A stretch of DNA of 64,000 nt from Micromonospora sp. M71_S20 (GTDB taxonomy: Bacteria; Actinomycetota; Actinomycetes; Mycobacteriales; Micromonosporaceae), in assembly GCF_003664255.1 (NCBI RefSeq), contig NZ_RCCV01000001.1, forward strand, positions 186,001 to 250,000, read 5' to 3'. Below, piece by piece: positions 16,135 to 24,183 of this stretch. How positions within the stretch are numbered: position 1 is the first letter of the stretch; every line of letters begins with the position of its first letter. Under the pieces are notes generated by a model. The model was not told the DNA's origin. It was given only the letters and a program-made list of their open reading frames with translations, and did no database searches. A program made the position numbers and the translations under genes.

Positions 16135-17939
16135 CGGCCGCTCCCGCCGGTGCGGGCCCCCGCCGGCACGCCGCCTGCCCGGCCGGCGGCGGGCGGTGCC
16201 GGCCGGACCGGTGGGGTCACCCCGAGCAGCCGCAACCCGTCGAGCACCTGCCCGGGTTCGACGCCGCTGAGGCAGGGGTGTCCGGGCACCGGGCAGCGCG
16301 CGGCGCGGGTGTCCCGGCAGGCGGCCTCCGCGTCGCCGAGCCGCACCGTGGGCACCCGCCACGGCCCCCACTGCCCGAACGGGACCGTGGGGGCGAAGAG
16401 GCTGACCACCGGCACCCCGTGGGCGGCGGCGAGGTGGGCGGGGCCGGTGTTGCCGACCACGACCGCGCCGGCGCCGGCGACCGTCGCGGCCAGCCCGGCG
16501 AGGGAGGTACGCCCGCCCAGGTCGACGGCGACGTCGCCGGCCACCCGCGCGGTCAGCTCCTGCTCGTCGGGGCCGCCGGTGACCACCACCCGGTGGCCGG
16601 CGGCCGTCAGGGCGCGGGCGATGCGCGCGGCCATCTCCGGCGGGCAGCCCCGGGCCTGCGCCGCCGAGCCGGGGTGCAGCACCACGTAGCCGGGCGCGCC
16701 GACCTCCGGCGGCGGCGCCTGCGCCGGACGCAGGCGCAGGGCGGGTCCGTCGTGGTCGGCGAGCGTGAAGCCGGCGGCGGCGGCGAGCGAGAGCGCGCGC
16801 TCCGGTTCGGGTACGCCGGCCGGCACCCGGTGCCGGACGTCGAGCAGGCTGCCCGGGTAGTCGTCGCTGATGGCGCTCACGCGTCGGACCCCGGCCAGGC
16901 GCAGCAGCAGGGCCAGGGGCAGGGGCGACTGGTGGAAGCTGGTGAAGACGACCGCCTCGTCGGCGTTCACGGCGGCCAGCCGGTCGGTGAGCTGACGCAT
17001 GTCGGCGGGGTCGACGGGGTCGGGCACGGGGTCGATCCACGGCAGCCGGTGTTCGACGATCTCGTCGACGCCGGGCAGGAGTTCCGCCGCGGCGCGTCCC
17101 CGGGGCCCGCACAGCAGCACCACCCGTTCGGCGGCGGCGGCGACGGCGCGGATGGCCGGCCCGGTCACCAGCACGTCCCCCGCCGAGTCGGCGCGTACCA
17201 CCAGCACCGTCCCCGCCCGCCCCCGACCGGCGCCCCGCTCCGTGGCCGGGCCGACCGCCGCCTGGCGGCGCAGGATCTCCGCCACCGCCGCCGGCAGGTC
17301 GGGGGCGACCTGCGGCGCGGCGGCCACCTCCTGCGGGCGGGTCACCGGCGTGGGCACCAGGATCCCCGACGCGCCCGCGGCCGACGCCGCGACCATGTCC
17401 CGGCCGATGTCCCCCACCAGCACGCACCGCGACGGCACGGTGCCCAGCTCCCGCGCCGCGGCGTGCACCAGCCCCGGCGCCGGCTTGCGGCACCCGCATC
17501 CGTCGCCGTCGTCGTGCGGGCACACCAGCCAGGCGTCGAACGGCCCCAGCAGCCGCTCGACCCGGGCGTGCACCGCCCGCATCTGCGTTTCGGTGAACAA
17601 CCCGCGGGCCAGGCCGGACTGGTTCGTCACCACCGCCAGCCGCAGGCCCGCCGCCCGCAACCGGTCCAGGGCGGCCCGTGCCCCCGGCACCGGCCGCACC
17701 TTCTCGGGATCGCCGTTGTACGGCACGTCCTCGATCAGCGTGCCGTCGCGGTCCAGGAGCACCGCGTCGAACAGGACGGGCCCGGACGCGGCCCCGTCAG
17801 CGCCGGCAAAAACCCGGGCTGACCTGCGCTGATCCGGCTCTACCTGGTCCTGTCGCACAGCCGGCGGGTTCCCGGCGCCCCGGGGAGTAAACGTCGTCTT
17901 GAACGCGCCCGCCGCGTCGGGCGCCGGCGGCGTCGACAC
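16131..17939 (-). CDS. Fusion of heptose bisphosphate phosphatase (GmhB-like) and GT9 glycosyltransferase
   Basis: 602 residues in two domains. After about 55 variable residues comes a HAD phosphatase: DRDGTL at 63-68, VVTNQSGLARG, and the zinc-loop pattern CPHDDGDGCGCRKPAPG that marks GmhB, which removes the C7 phosphate of heptose 1,7-bisphosphate. From about residue 245 to 575 is a GT9 domain: VLVVRADSAGDVLVTGPAIRAV, VLHPGSAAQARGCPPEMAARIA and VVGNTGPAHLAAAHGVPVVSLFAP. The phosphatase and the transferase are thus physically linked. The first gene of the leftward cluster. The start is uncertain: GTG 17939 lacks a clear ribosome site and a later start is possible. Confidence 0.88.
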   Translation of the reverse strand: MSTPPAPDAAGAFKTTFTPRGAGNPPAVRQDQVEPDQRRSARVFAGADGAASGPVLFDAVLLDRDGTLIEDVPYNGDPEKVRPVPGARAALDRLRAAGLRLAVVTNQSGLARGLFTETQMRAVHARVERLLGPFDAWLVCPHDDGDGCGCRKPAPGLVHAAARELGTVPSRCVLVGDIGRDMVAASAAGASGILVPTPVTRPQEVAAAPQVAPDLPAAVAEILRRQAAVGPATERGAGRGRAGTVLVVRADSAGDVLVTGPAIRAVAAAAERVVLLCGPRGRAAAELLPGVDEIVEHRLPWIDPVPDPVDPADMRQLTDRLAAVNADEAVVFTSFHQSPLPLALLLRLAGVRRVSAISDDYPGSLLDVRHRVPAGVPEPERALSLAAAAGFTLADHDGPALRLRPAQAPPPEVGAPGYVVLHPGSAAQARGCPPEMAARIARALTAAGHRVVVTGGPDEQELTARVAGDVAVDLGGRTSLAGLAATVAGAGAVVVGNTGPAHLAAAHGVPVVSLFAPTVPFGQWGPWRVPTVRLGDAEAACRDTRAARCPVPGHPCLSGVEPGQVLDGLRLLGVTPPVRPAPPAAGRAGGVPAGARTGGSGR

Positions 17940-17977
17940 GCCGGCCCGCAGGTGCCGTTACCCGTCGCCCGGGAGAA

Positions 17978-18000
17978 GCTAACCCGTCGGCACCGTTAGC
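17978..18000. promoter_or_regulatory. Dyad GCTAAC-N11-GTTAGC between the heptose cluster and the SRPBCC gene
   Basis: Perfect 6-bp arms with an 11-bp spacer in the divergent gap 17940-18029. The right arm overlaps the GTTA that may act as -35 of the rightward gene. A regulator binding here could affect both directions. Confidence 0.35.
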
Positions 18001-18020
18001 CCCGCCCACACCCGGGGTAT
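17995..18020 (+). promoter_or_regulatory. Possible SigB-type promoter (GTTA-N16-GGGTAT)
   Basis: GTTA at 17995-17998 and GGGTAT at 18015-18020 resemble the actinobacterial SigB/SigF consensus GTTT-N14-16-GGGTAT, with one mismatch in the -35. The GTG start of the next gene lies 9 nt beyond the -10. Confidence 0.4.
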
Positions 18021-18029
18021 GGGAGCGCA

Positions 18030-18476
18030 GTGGCGATTGTGGAGAAAGTGATCGAAGCTTCCCCGGAGCAGGTCTGGGCGGTGCTGGCGGACGGGTGGAC
18101 GTACAGCGACTGGGTGGTCGGCACGGTGCACGTCCGCGACGTGGACGACGCCTGGCCCCGGGTGGGCAGCCAGTTGCACCACAAGGCCGGACCGTGGCCG
18201 TTCTCCCTGCAGGACTCCTCGACGGTGCTGACCTGCGAGCCGCCGCGCCGGTTGGTCATCCGCGCCGGCCTCTGGCCCGCCGGGGAGGCCATCGTGGTGT
18301 TCACCCTCGAAGCGGTCGGCGCGGGCGCGACCCGCGTGCGCATCGGCGAGGACTTCGCCGCCGGCCCGCTGCGCTGGGTGCGCAACAAGGTCAACGACCT
18401 GGTGCTGCACCAGCGCAACAAGGAGACCCTGACCCGGCTGGCCGACATCGCCGTGCGACAGAAGGCGGACCGATGA
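18030..18476 (+). CDS. SRPBCC-fold protein (polyketide cyclase/dehydrase-like)
   Basis: A 148-residue START/Bet v1-like hydrophobic-pocket protein: MAIVEKVIEASPEQVWAVLADG, the WPRVGSQLHHKAGPWPF strand region, and the long C-terminal helix VRNKVNDLVLHQRNKETLTRLADIA. Members bind lipids or aromatic ligands and some are cyclases; this clade is uncharacterised. GTG start behind GGGAG. Its stop overlaps the next ATG (ATGA), so it is coupled to the SDR gene. A SigB-like promoter precedes it. Confidence 0.82.
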   Translation: MAIVEKVIEASPEQVWAVLADGWTYSDWVVGTVHVRDVDDAWPRVGSQLHHKAGPWPFSLQDSSTVLTCEPPRRLVIRAGLWPAGEAIVVFTLEAVGAGATRVRIGEDFAAGPLRWVRNKVNDLVLHQRNKETLTRLADIAVRQKADR

Positions 18477-19474
18477 CGCAGACCGTGGTGGTCACCGGGG
18501 CGAGCGCCGGCGTGGGACGGGCGGTCGCCCAACGGTACGCCGAGCGCGGCGCCCGGCTCGCGCTGCTCGCCCGCGGCGAGGCCGGACTGGCCGCCGCGGA
18601 GCGCGACTGTCGCGAGCGGGGCGCCTCGGAGGTGCGCACCTACCGGGTGGACGTGGCCGACGCGGGGGCGGTGCAGCAGGCCGCCGACGACGTGGTGGAC
18701 CGCTTCGGCGGCATCGACGTGTGGGTGAACAACGCGATGGTCTCGGTCTTCGCCCCGGCCTGGGAGATCCCGGCCACCGAGTTCCGGCGGGTCACCGAGG
18801 TCAACTACCTCGGCACCGTGCACGGCACCCTCGCGGCACTGCGGCACATGCGGGCCCGTGGCCGGGGCGCGATCGTGCAGGTCGGCTCCGCGCTGGCCTA
18901 CCGCGGGATCCCGTTGCAGTCGGCGTACTGCGCGAGCAAGCACGCCGTCCAGGGCTTCAACGACTCGCTACGGGCGGAGCTGCTGCACGACTGCCCGGGC
19001 GTGAAGCTGTCGATGGTGCAGCTGCCGGCCATCAACACCCCGCAGTTTTCCTGGGTACGCACGCGGCTGCCCCGGCATCCCCAGCCCGTACCGCCGATCT
19101 TCGCACCCGAGGTCGCCGCGAGGGCGATCGTCTGGGCGGCCGACCACGGGCCGCGCGAGCTGAACGTGGGCGGACCGACCTGGCGCGCCCGGCTCGGCGA
19201 CATCGTCGCGCCCGGTCTGCTCGACCGGAAGCTGGCACGCGACGGCTACGACAGCCAGCAGACCGATACCCCGATCGACCCGGCCACCTGGCGGGACAAC
19301 CTGGAGCGTCCCGGGGACGACGAACGCGACCGGGGCGCGGAGGGCGTGTTCACCGCCCGGGCCCATGGCCACTCGGCCGCCCTGTGGATCGGTACGCACA
19401 AGCCGGCCGTCTCCGGCGTCGCCCTGGCCGGGCTGGCGGTGGCCCTCACCGCGCTGGGCCGCCGCCTGCGCTGA
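18473..19474 (+). CDS. Short-chain dehydrogenase with C-terminal membrane tail
   Basis: 333 residues. The first 250 form a classical SDR: TGASAGVG, NNAMVS in place of NNAG, catalytic Ser in VGSALAY and YCASK. The last 80 are unusual: a charged segment (DNLERPGDDERDRG) and a hydrophobic helix (SGVALAGLAVALTALG), as in SDRs that sit on the membrane. Coupled to the SRPBCC gene by ATGA. Similar SDR proteins occur widely in actinobacteria; the substrate is unknown, but pairing with a lipid-pocket protein suggests a hydrophobic one. Confidence 0.85.
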   Translation: MTQTVVVTGASAGVGRAVAQRYAERGARLALLARGEAGLAAAERDCRERGASEVRTYRVDVADAGAVQQAADDVVDRFGGIDVWVNNAMVSVFAPAWEIPATEFRRVTEVNYLGTVHGTLAALRHMRARGRGAIVQVGSALAYRGIPLQSAYCASKHAVQGFNDSLRAELLHDCPGVKLSMVQLPAINTPQFSWVRTRLPRHPQPVPPIFAPEVAARAIVWAADHGPRELNVGGPTWRARLGDIVAPGLLDRKLARDGYDSQQTDTPIDPATWRDNLERPGDDERDRGAEGVFTARAHGHSAALWIGTHKPAVSGVALAGLAVALTALGRRLR

Positions 19475-19584
19475 CCCGGTATCCGCGCCTCGTCGGGGCG
19501 GAAGACGGGGCGGTAGGGGTGGCCTTTTCGACCCGGATGTGGCAACTGGCTACGCTCTCAGGGAGCCCTGTCCGCCGACCGAGG

Positions 19585-20361
19585 ATGTCCGACATGATCG
19601 AACCCGTGCAGTTGCCCGTGCCGTGGCGGGACGCACGCCTGACCGTCGTGGTTCCCACCTACAACGAGGCGGGCAACCTCCCGGTGCTGGTCGAGCGGCT
19701 GCTGGCCCTGCCGCTGCCGGGCCTGAAGATCCTGGTCGCCGACGACAACTCGCCGGACGGCACGGGTGAGGTGGCGGACAAGCTGGCCATCGAGCACCCC
19801 GAGCGGGTCGAGGTCGTGCACCGGGCCGGCAAGGAGGGCCTCGGGCGGGCCTACGTGGACGGCATCGGGCGCGCCCTCGACGGCGGCGCGGAGTACGTGG
19901 CGCAGATGGACGCCGACCTGTCGCACCCGCCGGAGGCGCTGCCGGGGATGCTCGGCGCGCTGCTCTCCACCCAGGCGGGCGTGGTGATCGGCTCCCGGTA
20001 CGTGCCGGGCGGCGAGCTGGACGAGAACTGGCCGCTCTACCGGCGGGCGCTCAGCGGCTGGGCCAACCTCTACGTGCACACGCTGCTGCGGGTCCGGATC
20101 CGCGACCTCACCGCCGGCTTCAAGATCTGGCGGGCGGACGCGCTGCGCGACATCGGCCTGGAGCGGGTGCAGTCCAACGGCTACAGCTTCCAGGTGGAGA
20201 TGCACTACCTGGCCACCAAGCTGGGGCACACCATCCTGGAGGTGCCGATCCGCTTCGAGGAGCGGCGCGACGGCGCGTCCAAGATGACCACCGCGACCAA
20301 GATCGAGAGCGCGCTGATGCCGTTCAAGCTGCGCAGCAAGCACCGCAACATCGAGCGCTGA
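19585..20361 (+). CDS. Polyprenol monophosphomannose synthase (GT2, Ppm1/Dpm1-like)
   Basis: 258 residues. LTVVVPTYNEAGNLPVLVERLL, VADDNSPDGTGEVADKL, QMDADLSHPPEALPGML (the DxD-type metal site) and GSRYVPGG are the GT2 dolichyl-phosphate mannosyltransferase signature. It moves mannose from GDP-mannose to polyprenyl phosphate, the donor for lipoglycans and O-mannosylation of secreted proteins, at the inner face of the membrane. It has only the catalytic domain, without the acyltransferase part found fused in M. tuberculosis Ppm1. TACGCT at 19552-19557 is a plausible -10 for its own promoter. Confidence 0.92.
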   Translation: MSDMIEPVQLPVPWRDARLTVVVPTYNEAGNLPVLVERLLALPLPGLKILVADDNSPDGTGEVADKLAIEHPERVEVVHRAGKEGLGRAYVDGIGRALDGGAEYVAQMDADLSHPPEALPGMLGALLSTQAGVVIGSRYVPGGELDENWPLYRRALSGWANLYVHTLLRVRIRDLTAGFKIWRADALRDIGLERVQSNGYSFQVEMHYLATKLGHTILEVPIRFEERRDGASKMTTATKIESALMPFKLRSKHRNIER

Positions 20362-20472
20362 CCCGGCCCGATCCCTCACCCCCGCCCACGCCCTGCGTTG
20401 CCTGCCCCGGTCCAGTTCAGCGAGCCGAGCCGGGGCGGCGGCCGAGCAGCCGCTGGGCGGGGACGCGGCCGA

Positions 20473-20549
20473 GCGGGAGCGGCGGCGGGCGCGGCCGAGC
20501 GGGAGCGGCGGCCGGGCGGGAGCGGCGGCCGGGCGGGAGCGGCGGCCGG
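20473..20549. repeat. 17-bp tandem repeat (minisatellite)
   Basis: Three perfect back-to-back copies of GCGGGAGCGGCGGCCGG at 20499-20515, 20516-20532 and 20533-20549, plus an imperfect copy at 20473-20489 and partial units on both sides. It lies in the 652-base gene-free stretch 20362-21013. Confidence 0.85.
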
Positions 20550-20688
20550 GCGGAGCGTCGGGTCGAGTGAAGGACCTTGAGATTGGGCCGCTCCGCCGCA
20601 CGGGACGTGTGATCACCCGGCACGCGATTGCGAAGCGTAACCCTCACCGCCTGTGACCGATGGTCCTGCCCTTCGGATTGCCGCTCTC

Positions 20689-20819
20689 CGCCCTTTGCTC
20701 TGCAGCCACGGACGCACCACGCCACTGACCTGCGGCTGGCCCGGCGACGGTGCGGCGGGTCAGCCCGCCGGCCGTTACCCGGAGCAACCGTTGCGTATAT
20801 GGCTGCAGAGCAAAGGGCG
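20689..20819. repeat. Perfect 20-bp inverted repeat enclosing 91 bp
   Basis: The left arm 20689-20708 (CGCCCTTTGCTCTGCAGCCA) is the exact reverse complement of 20800-20819. The loop contains a smaller dyad GCAACCGTTGC (20784-20794). The element is AT-richer than its surroundings and lies between convergent genes. A further bulged dyad, TTCACCTCAC/GTGAGTGAA, follows at 20845-20864. I see no credible gene in 20362-21013; a weak rightward frame from 20860 is discussed under rejected items. Confidence 0.85.
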
Positions 20820-21013
20820 CGGGGAGCGACCCACGCGGCCAGCATTCACCTCACTGTGAGTGAACAGCCTCGCCCCACGCATCCGCAGGCGGGCACGCGC
20901 CCGTCCGGTGCCCCGCAGGCAGCACCACGGCCGTCCGCCATCCGGCGTCCGGCTGGCCGGCGTCCGCGACCGGCGCAAGCTGGCCGTCCTCGCCGGCCTC
21001 GCCGTGCTGGCGG

Positions 21014-22618
21014 TCAGCGGTAGACCGCGCGGTGCGCGGCGTCGATCCCGGCCGCGTACAGCGGGCCGGTGAGGGCGCGGTCGCGGGCCAGGGCGGCGCG
21101 GGCGGCGTTCGCGCCGGGCGCGCCGTGCACCCCGCCGCCCGGGTGCGCCGACGCGCTGGCCAGGAACAGCCGGTCGACCGGGGTGTCCGCGCGGCCCAGG
21201 CCGGGGATCGGGCGCAGGAACAGCTGCTGGTACGCGGCGGCGGTGCCGCCGCCGAGCGCGCCGCCGACGAGGCTCGGGTCGCCCGCCTCCAGGTCGGCCG
21301 GCCCGGCCACGTGCCGTCCCACGATCAGGCTGCGGAAGCCCGGCGCGGCCTCCTCCAGCACCTGCTCCATCCGCTCGACGTGCGCGGCGATCTCCTCGGC
21401 CCGCCACTGCCGGCGGAACGGCAGGTGGGTGTACGACCAGAGCGACTCGGTGCCCGGCGGCGAGTGGCTCGGGTCGGCCACCGACATCTGCCCCAGCAGC
21501 AGGAACGGGTCGCGGGGGATCTCCTTACGGGCCAGCGCGGCGGCGTAGCTGGTGAGGCCGTCCAGGTCCGCGCCCAGGTGCACGGTGCCGGCGGTGGCGA
21601 CCGCCCGGTTGGTCCATGGCACGGGGGCCGACAGCGCCCAGTCCACCTTGAGCGTCGAGCCGTCCCAGCGGAAGTGCGCCAGATCCTCCACCAGCCGGGG
21701 CGGCAGCACCGCCGCGCCGACCAGGTCCAGGTAGAGGGCGGGCGCGGGGACGTCGGCGAGCACCGCGCGGCGGGCCCGCCAGAGGGCGCCGCCGACGGTA
21801 CGCACGCCCATCGCCCGGCCGCGCGCGGTCAGCACCCGGTCGACTGTGGCGCCGTAGAGGATCCGGCCGCCGCGCTCGGTCAGCCGGGCCACCAGCGCGT
21901 CGGTAATCTTCTGTGCGCCGCCGTCGGGCACCGGCCAGCCGACCTGCTGGCCGAGCATGGCGAGCAGCCAGCCGTACACGCCCGAACCGGCCTCCTCGGG
22001 CGACAGGTCGGTGTGCAGGGCGCAGCCGGCCAGCAGCACCGGGCCTCCCTCGCCCTCGAAGAGTTCGTCGCCGAGCTTGCGTACCGGCACCACCAGCCGC
22101 CGGGCCAGCCGCAACGCCCCCGACACCCGCAGGCGGCGCAGCAGGGTCAGGCCCCCGCGCACCGGCGGGAACGGCGTGGTGATGGTCTCCAGCATCGGCT
22201 CGGCCACCTGGCGCCAGTCGTCGTACGCGTGCAGCCAGCGCTTGCCGTCGCCCGGCGCGAACGCCTCCAGCGAGGCCGCGGTGGCCTCCGGGTCGCGGTT
22301 GAGCACCGCCGCCCGGCCGTCGGGCATCAGGTGGGCCAGCACGTCCGGGGAGTGCCGCCAGCGCAGCCCGTACCGTTCGAGCCCCAACCCGCGCAGCACC
22401 GGCGACGCGTAGCCGAGGGGATAGAAGGAGCTGTAGAGGTCGCTCAGGTAGCCGGGGGCCGTCACCTCGGCGGAGCGCACCGCCCCGCCCGGCGTGGCCG
22501 TGGCCTCCAGCACCAGCACGTCCCAGCCGGCGTCGGCCAGGAGATTGGCGGCGACCAGGCCGTTGTGGCCTGCTCCCACGATGACGGCGTCCGCGCTCTC
22601 CGCGCCGGGCGAACTCAT
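21014..22618 (-). CDS. FAD-dependent oxidoreductase, phytoene-desaturase/PYROXD2-like
   Basis: 534 residues. The N-terminal dinucleotide motif VIVGAGHNGLVAANLLADAGWDVLVLEA and GGAVRSAEV are those of CrtI-like NAD(P)/FAD oxidoreductases, and the C-terminal FLASASAHPGGGVHGAPGANAARAAL closes the FAD site. Length and spacing fit the broad family rather than a carotenoid-cluster CrtI, and no phytoene synthase gene is nearby, so a carotenoid role is unproven. It diverges from the aldehyde dehydrogenase gene with a 70-nt gap, and a shared promoter region is likely. Confidence 0.85.
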   Translation of the reverse strand: MSSPGAESADAVIVGAGHNGLVAANLLADAGWDVLVLEATATPGGAVRSAEVTAPGYLSDLYSSFYPLGYASPVLRGLGLERYGLRWRHSPDVLAHLMPDGRAAVLNRDPEATAASLEAFAPGDGKRWLHAYDDWRQVAEPMLETITTPFPPVRGGLTLLRRLRVSGALRLARRLVVPVRKLGDELFEGEGGPVLLAGCALHTDLSPEEAGSGVYGWLLAMLGQQVGWPVPDGGAQKITDALVARLTERGGRILYGATVDRVLTARGRAMGVRTVGGALWRARRAVLADVPAPALYLDLVGAAVLPPRLVEDLAHFRWDGSTLKVDWALSAPVPWTNRAVATAGTVHLGADLDGLTSYAAALARKEIPRDPFLLLGQMSVADPSHSPPGTESLWSYTHLPFRRQWRAEEIAAHVERMEQVLEEAAPGFRSLIVGRHVAGPADLEAGDPSLVGGALGGGTAAAYQQLFLRPIPGLGRADTPVDRLFLASASAHPGGGVHGAPGANAARAALARDRALTGPLYAAGIDAAHRAVYR

Positions 22619-22688
22619 CCGATCCGCCTACCCGGCCAGCAACCGGGCGAAACGCGTTTGCCGCGCCGGGGCCGGGGCATGCACTGCC

Positions 22689-24122
22689 ATGTACACGGTT
22701 GCGCAGCTCATAGGCGGAGTGTGGGGCGCGGGCGGCGCGGGTGGCGAGTTGGTCGTACACGATCCGGCCGACGGCTCCCCGGTCAGCTCGGCGCCAGCGG
22801 CGACGGCCGACGAGGTCGGCAAGGCGGTGGAGGCGACGCGCGGCGTCGCCACGGAGTGGGCGGCGACCGCCCCCGCGGAACGGGCGGCGGCGCTGCACCG
22901 GGCGGCGGACGCCGTGGCGGCGGCGGCCGACGACCTGGCCCGGGCGACGACCGCCGAGATGGGCAAACCCCTGGCGGACGCCCGGGGCGGTGTGGAGGCG
23001 GGGATCGGCACGCTGCGACAGTACGCGGAACTCGCCCCCGTGCGCGGCGGGCGGACCCTGCACGGCGCCACCCACGCCCTCGACTTCATGACGCCGCAGC
23101 CGCGCGGGGTGGTCGCCGCGATCACCCCCTGGAACGACCCGGTTGCGGTGTCCTGCGGGCTGCTCGGCGCGGCCCTGGTCACCGGCAACGTGGTGCTGCA
23201 CAAGCCGAGCGAGCGCGCTCCGGCGACCGGCTGGCTGCTGGCCAAGGCGCTCGACTCCGCGCTGCCGCCCGGGGTGCTGTCGCTGCTGACCGGAGGCCCG
23301 GAGGTCGGCGCCGCGCTGGCCGCGCAGGAGGTGGACGTCGTCGCCCACGTCGGCTCCACCGCCACCGGGCGGGCCATCGCGGCCGCGGCGGCGCGGACCG
23401 GGGCGAAGGTGCTGCTGGAGAACGGCGGCAGCGACCCGCTCGTCGTGGACGGCGACGTCGACCCGGTGTGGGCGGCCGGGCAGGCGGCTCTCGGCGCGTT
23501 CGCCAACGCGGGGCAGATCTGCGTCGCGGTGGAGCGGATCTACGTGCACCGGGACGTCGCGGAGGACTTCGCCCAGGCGCTGGTGGAGCGCGCCACGCAG
23601 TTGCGGACGGGTCCGGGCGGCGACCCGCGTACCGAGCTGGGGCCGCTGGTGGACCGGCGGCACCGCGACCACGTGCACGGGCAGGTGACCGCGGCGGTGG
23701 CCGAGGGCGCGCGGATCCGCACCGGCGGCACGCTGCCCGACGGACCGGGGGCGTTCTACCCGGCGACCGTGCTGACCGACTGCCGGCACGACATGACGGT
23801 GGTACGCGAGGAGACGTTCGGGCCGGTCGCCGCGATCGTCGCCGTCGACTCGTTCTCGGAGGCGCTGCGGTGCGCCGCGGACTCCCCGTACGGGCTGGCC
23901 GCGACGGTGCTGACCGGATCGATGAGCCACGCCCAGCGCGCCTGGCGGGAACTGCCGGTGGGCACCGTGAAGGTCAACGCGGTGTTCGGCGGGGCGCCCG
24001 GCGGTGCCGCACACCCGCGCCGGGGCAGCGGGCACGGCTTCGGCTACGGACCGGAGCTGCTGGACGAGTTCACCGCCACGAAGGCGGTGCACATCGAGGC
24101 GCCCGGCGGCGGCCACTGGTGA
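22689..24122 (+). CDS. NAD(P)-dependent aldehyde dehydrogenase
   Basis: 477 residues of the ALDH superfamily. ITPWNDPVAVSCGLLGAALVTGNVVLHKPSE covers the cofactor loop, VGSTATGRAI the glycine motif, LLENGGSDP holds the general base Glu (ENGG in place of the usual ELGG), and FANAGQICVAVERIYVH contains the nucleophile Cys. REETFGPVAAI is the last conserved motif. Oxidises an aldehyde to the acid; the substrate is not determined. ATG 22689 gives a normal-length N-terminus. Divergent partner of the FAD oxidoreductase. Confidence 0.9.
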   Translation: MYTVAQLIGGVWGAGGAGGELVVHDPADGSPVSSAPAATADEVGKAVEATRGVATEWAATAPAERAAALHRAADAVAAAADDLARATTAEMGKPLADARGGVEAGIGTLRQYAELAPVRGGRTLHGATHALDFMTPQPRGVVAAITPWNDPVAVSCGLLGAALVTGNVVLHKPSERAPATGWLLAKALDSALPPGVLSLLTGGPEVGAALAAQEVDVVAHVGSTATGRAIAAAAARTGAKVLLENGGSDPLVVDGDVDPVWAAGQAALGAFANAGQICVAVERIYVHRDVAEDFAQALVERATQLRTGPGGDPRTELGPLVDRRHRDHVHGQVTAAVAEGARIRTGGTLPDGPGAFYPATVLTDCRHDMTVVREETFGPVAAIVAVDSFSEALRCAADSPYGLAATVLTGSMSHAQRAWRELPVGTVKVNAVFGGAPGGAAHPRRGSGHGFGYGPELLDEFTATKAVHIEAPGGGHW

Positions 24123-24128
24123 CGCACG

Positions 24129-24163
24129 CGCGGAGGCTGTCCGCCGTGCGGACAGCCTCCGCG
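24129..24163. terminator. Perfect 16-bp hairpin between convergent genes
   Basis: CGCGGAGGCTGTCCGC pairs with GCGGACAGCCTCCGCG across a 3-nt loop, 7 bases after the ALDH stop and 20 bases before the ChaB stop on the other strand. Confidence 0.8.
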
Positions 24164-24183
24164 TCGCGTACCCGATGGTGGCC

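Noticed and set aside
20860..21072. Rightward 70-codon frame with a hydrophobic stretch (KLAVLAGLAVLAV) in the gene-free region
   Set aside because: It resembles the N-terminus of a membrane protein, but it runs into the end of the oppositely oriented gene, lacks a ribosome site and has no recognisable continuation. A decayed remnant is possible but unsupported.
21014..22618. Carotenoid biosynthesis cluster
   Set aside because: Only one CrtI-like oxidoreductase is present; no phytoene synthase, cyclase or GGPP synthase lies next to it.
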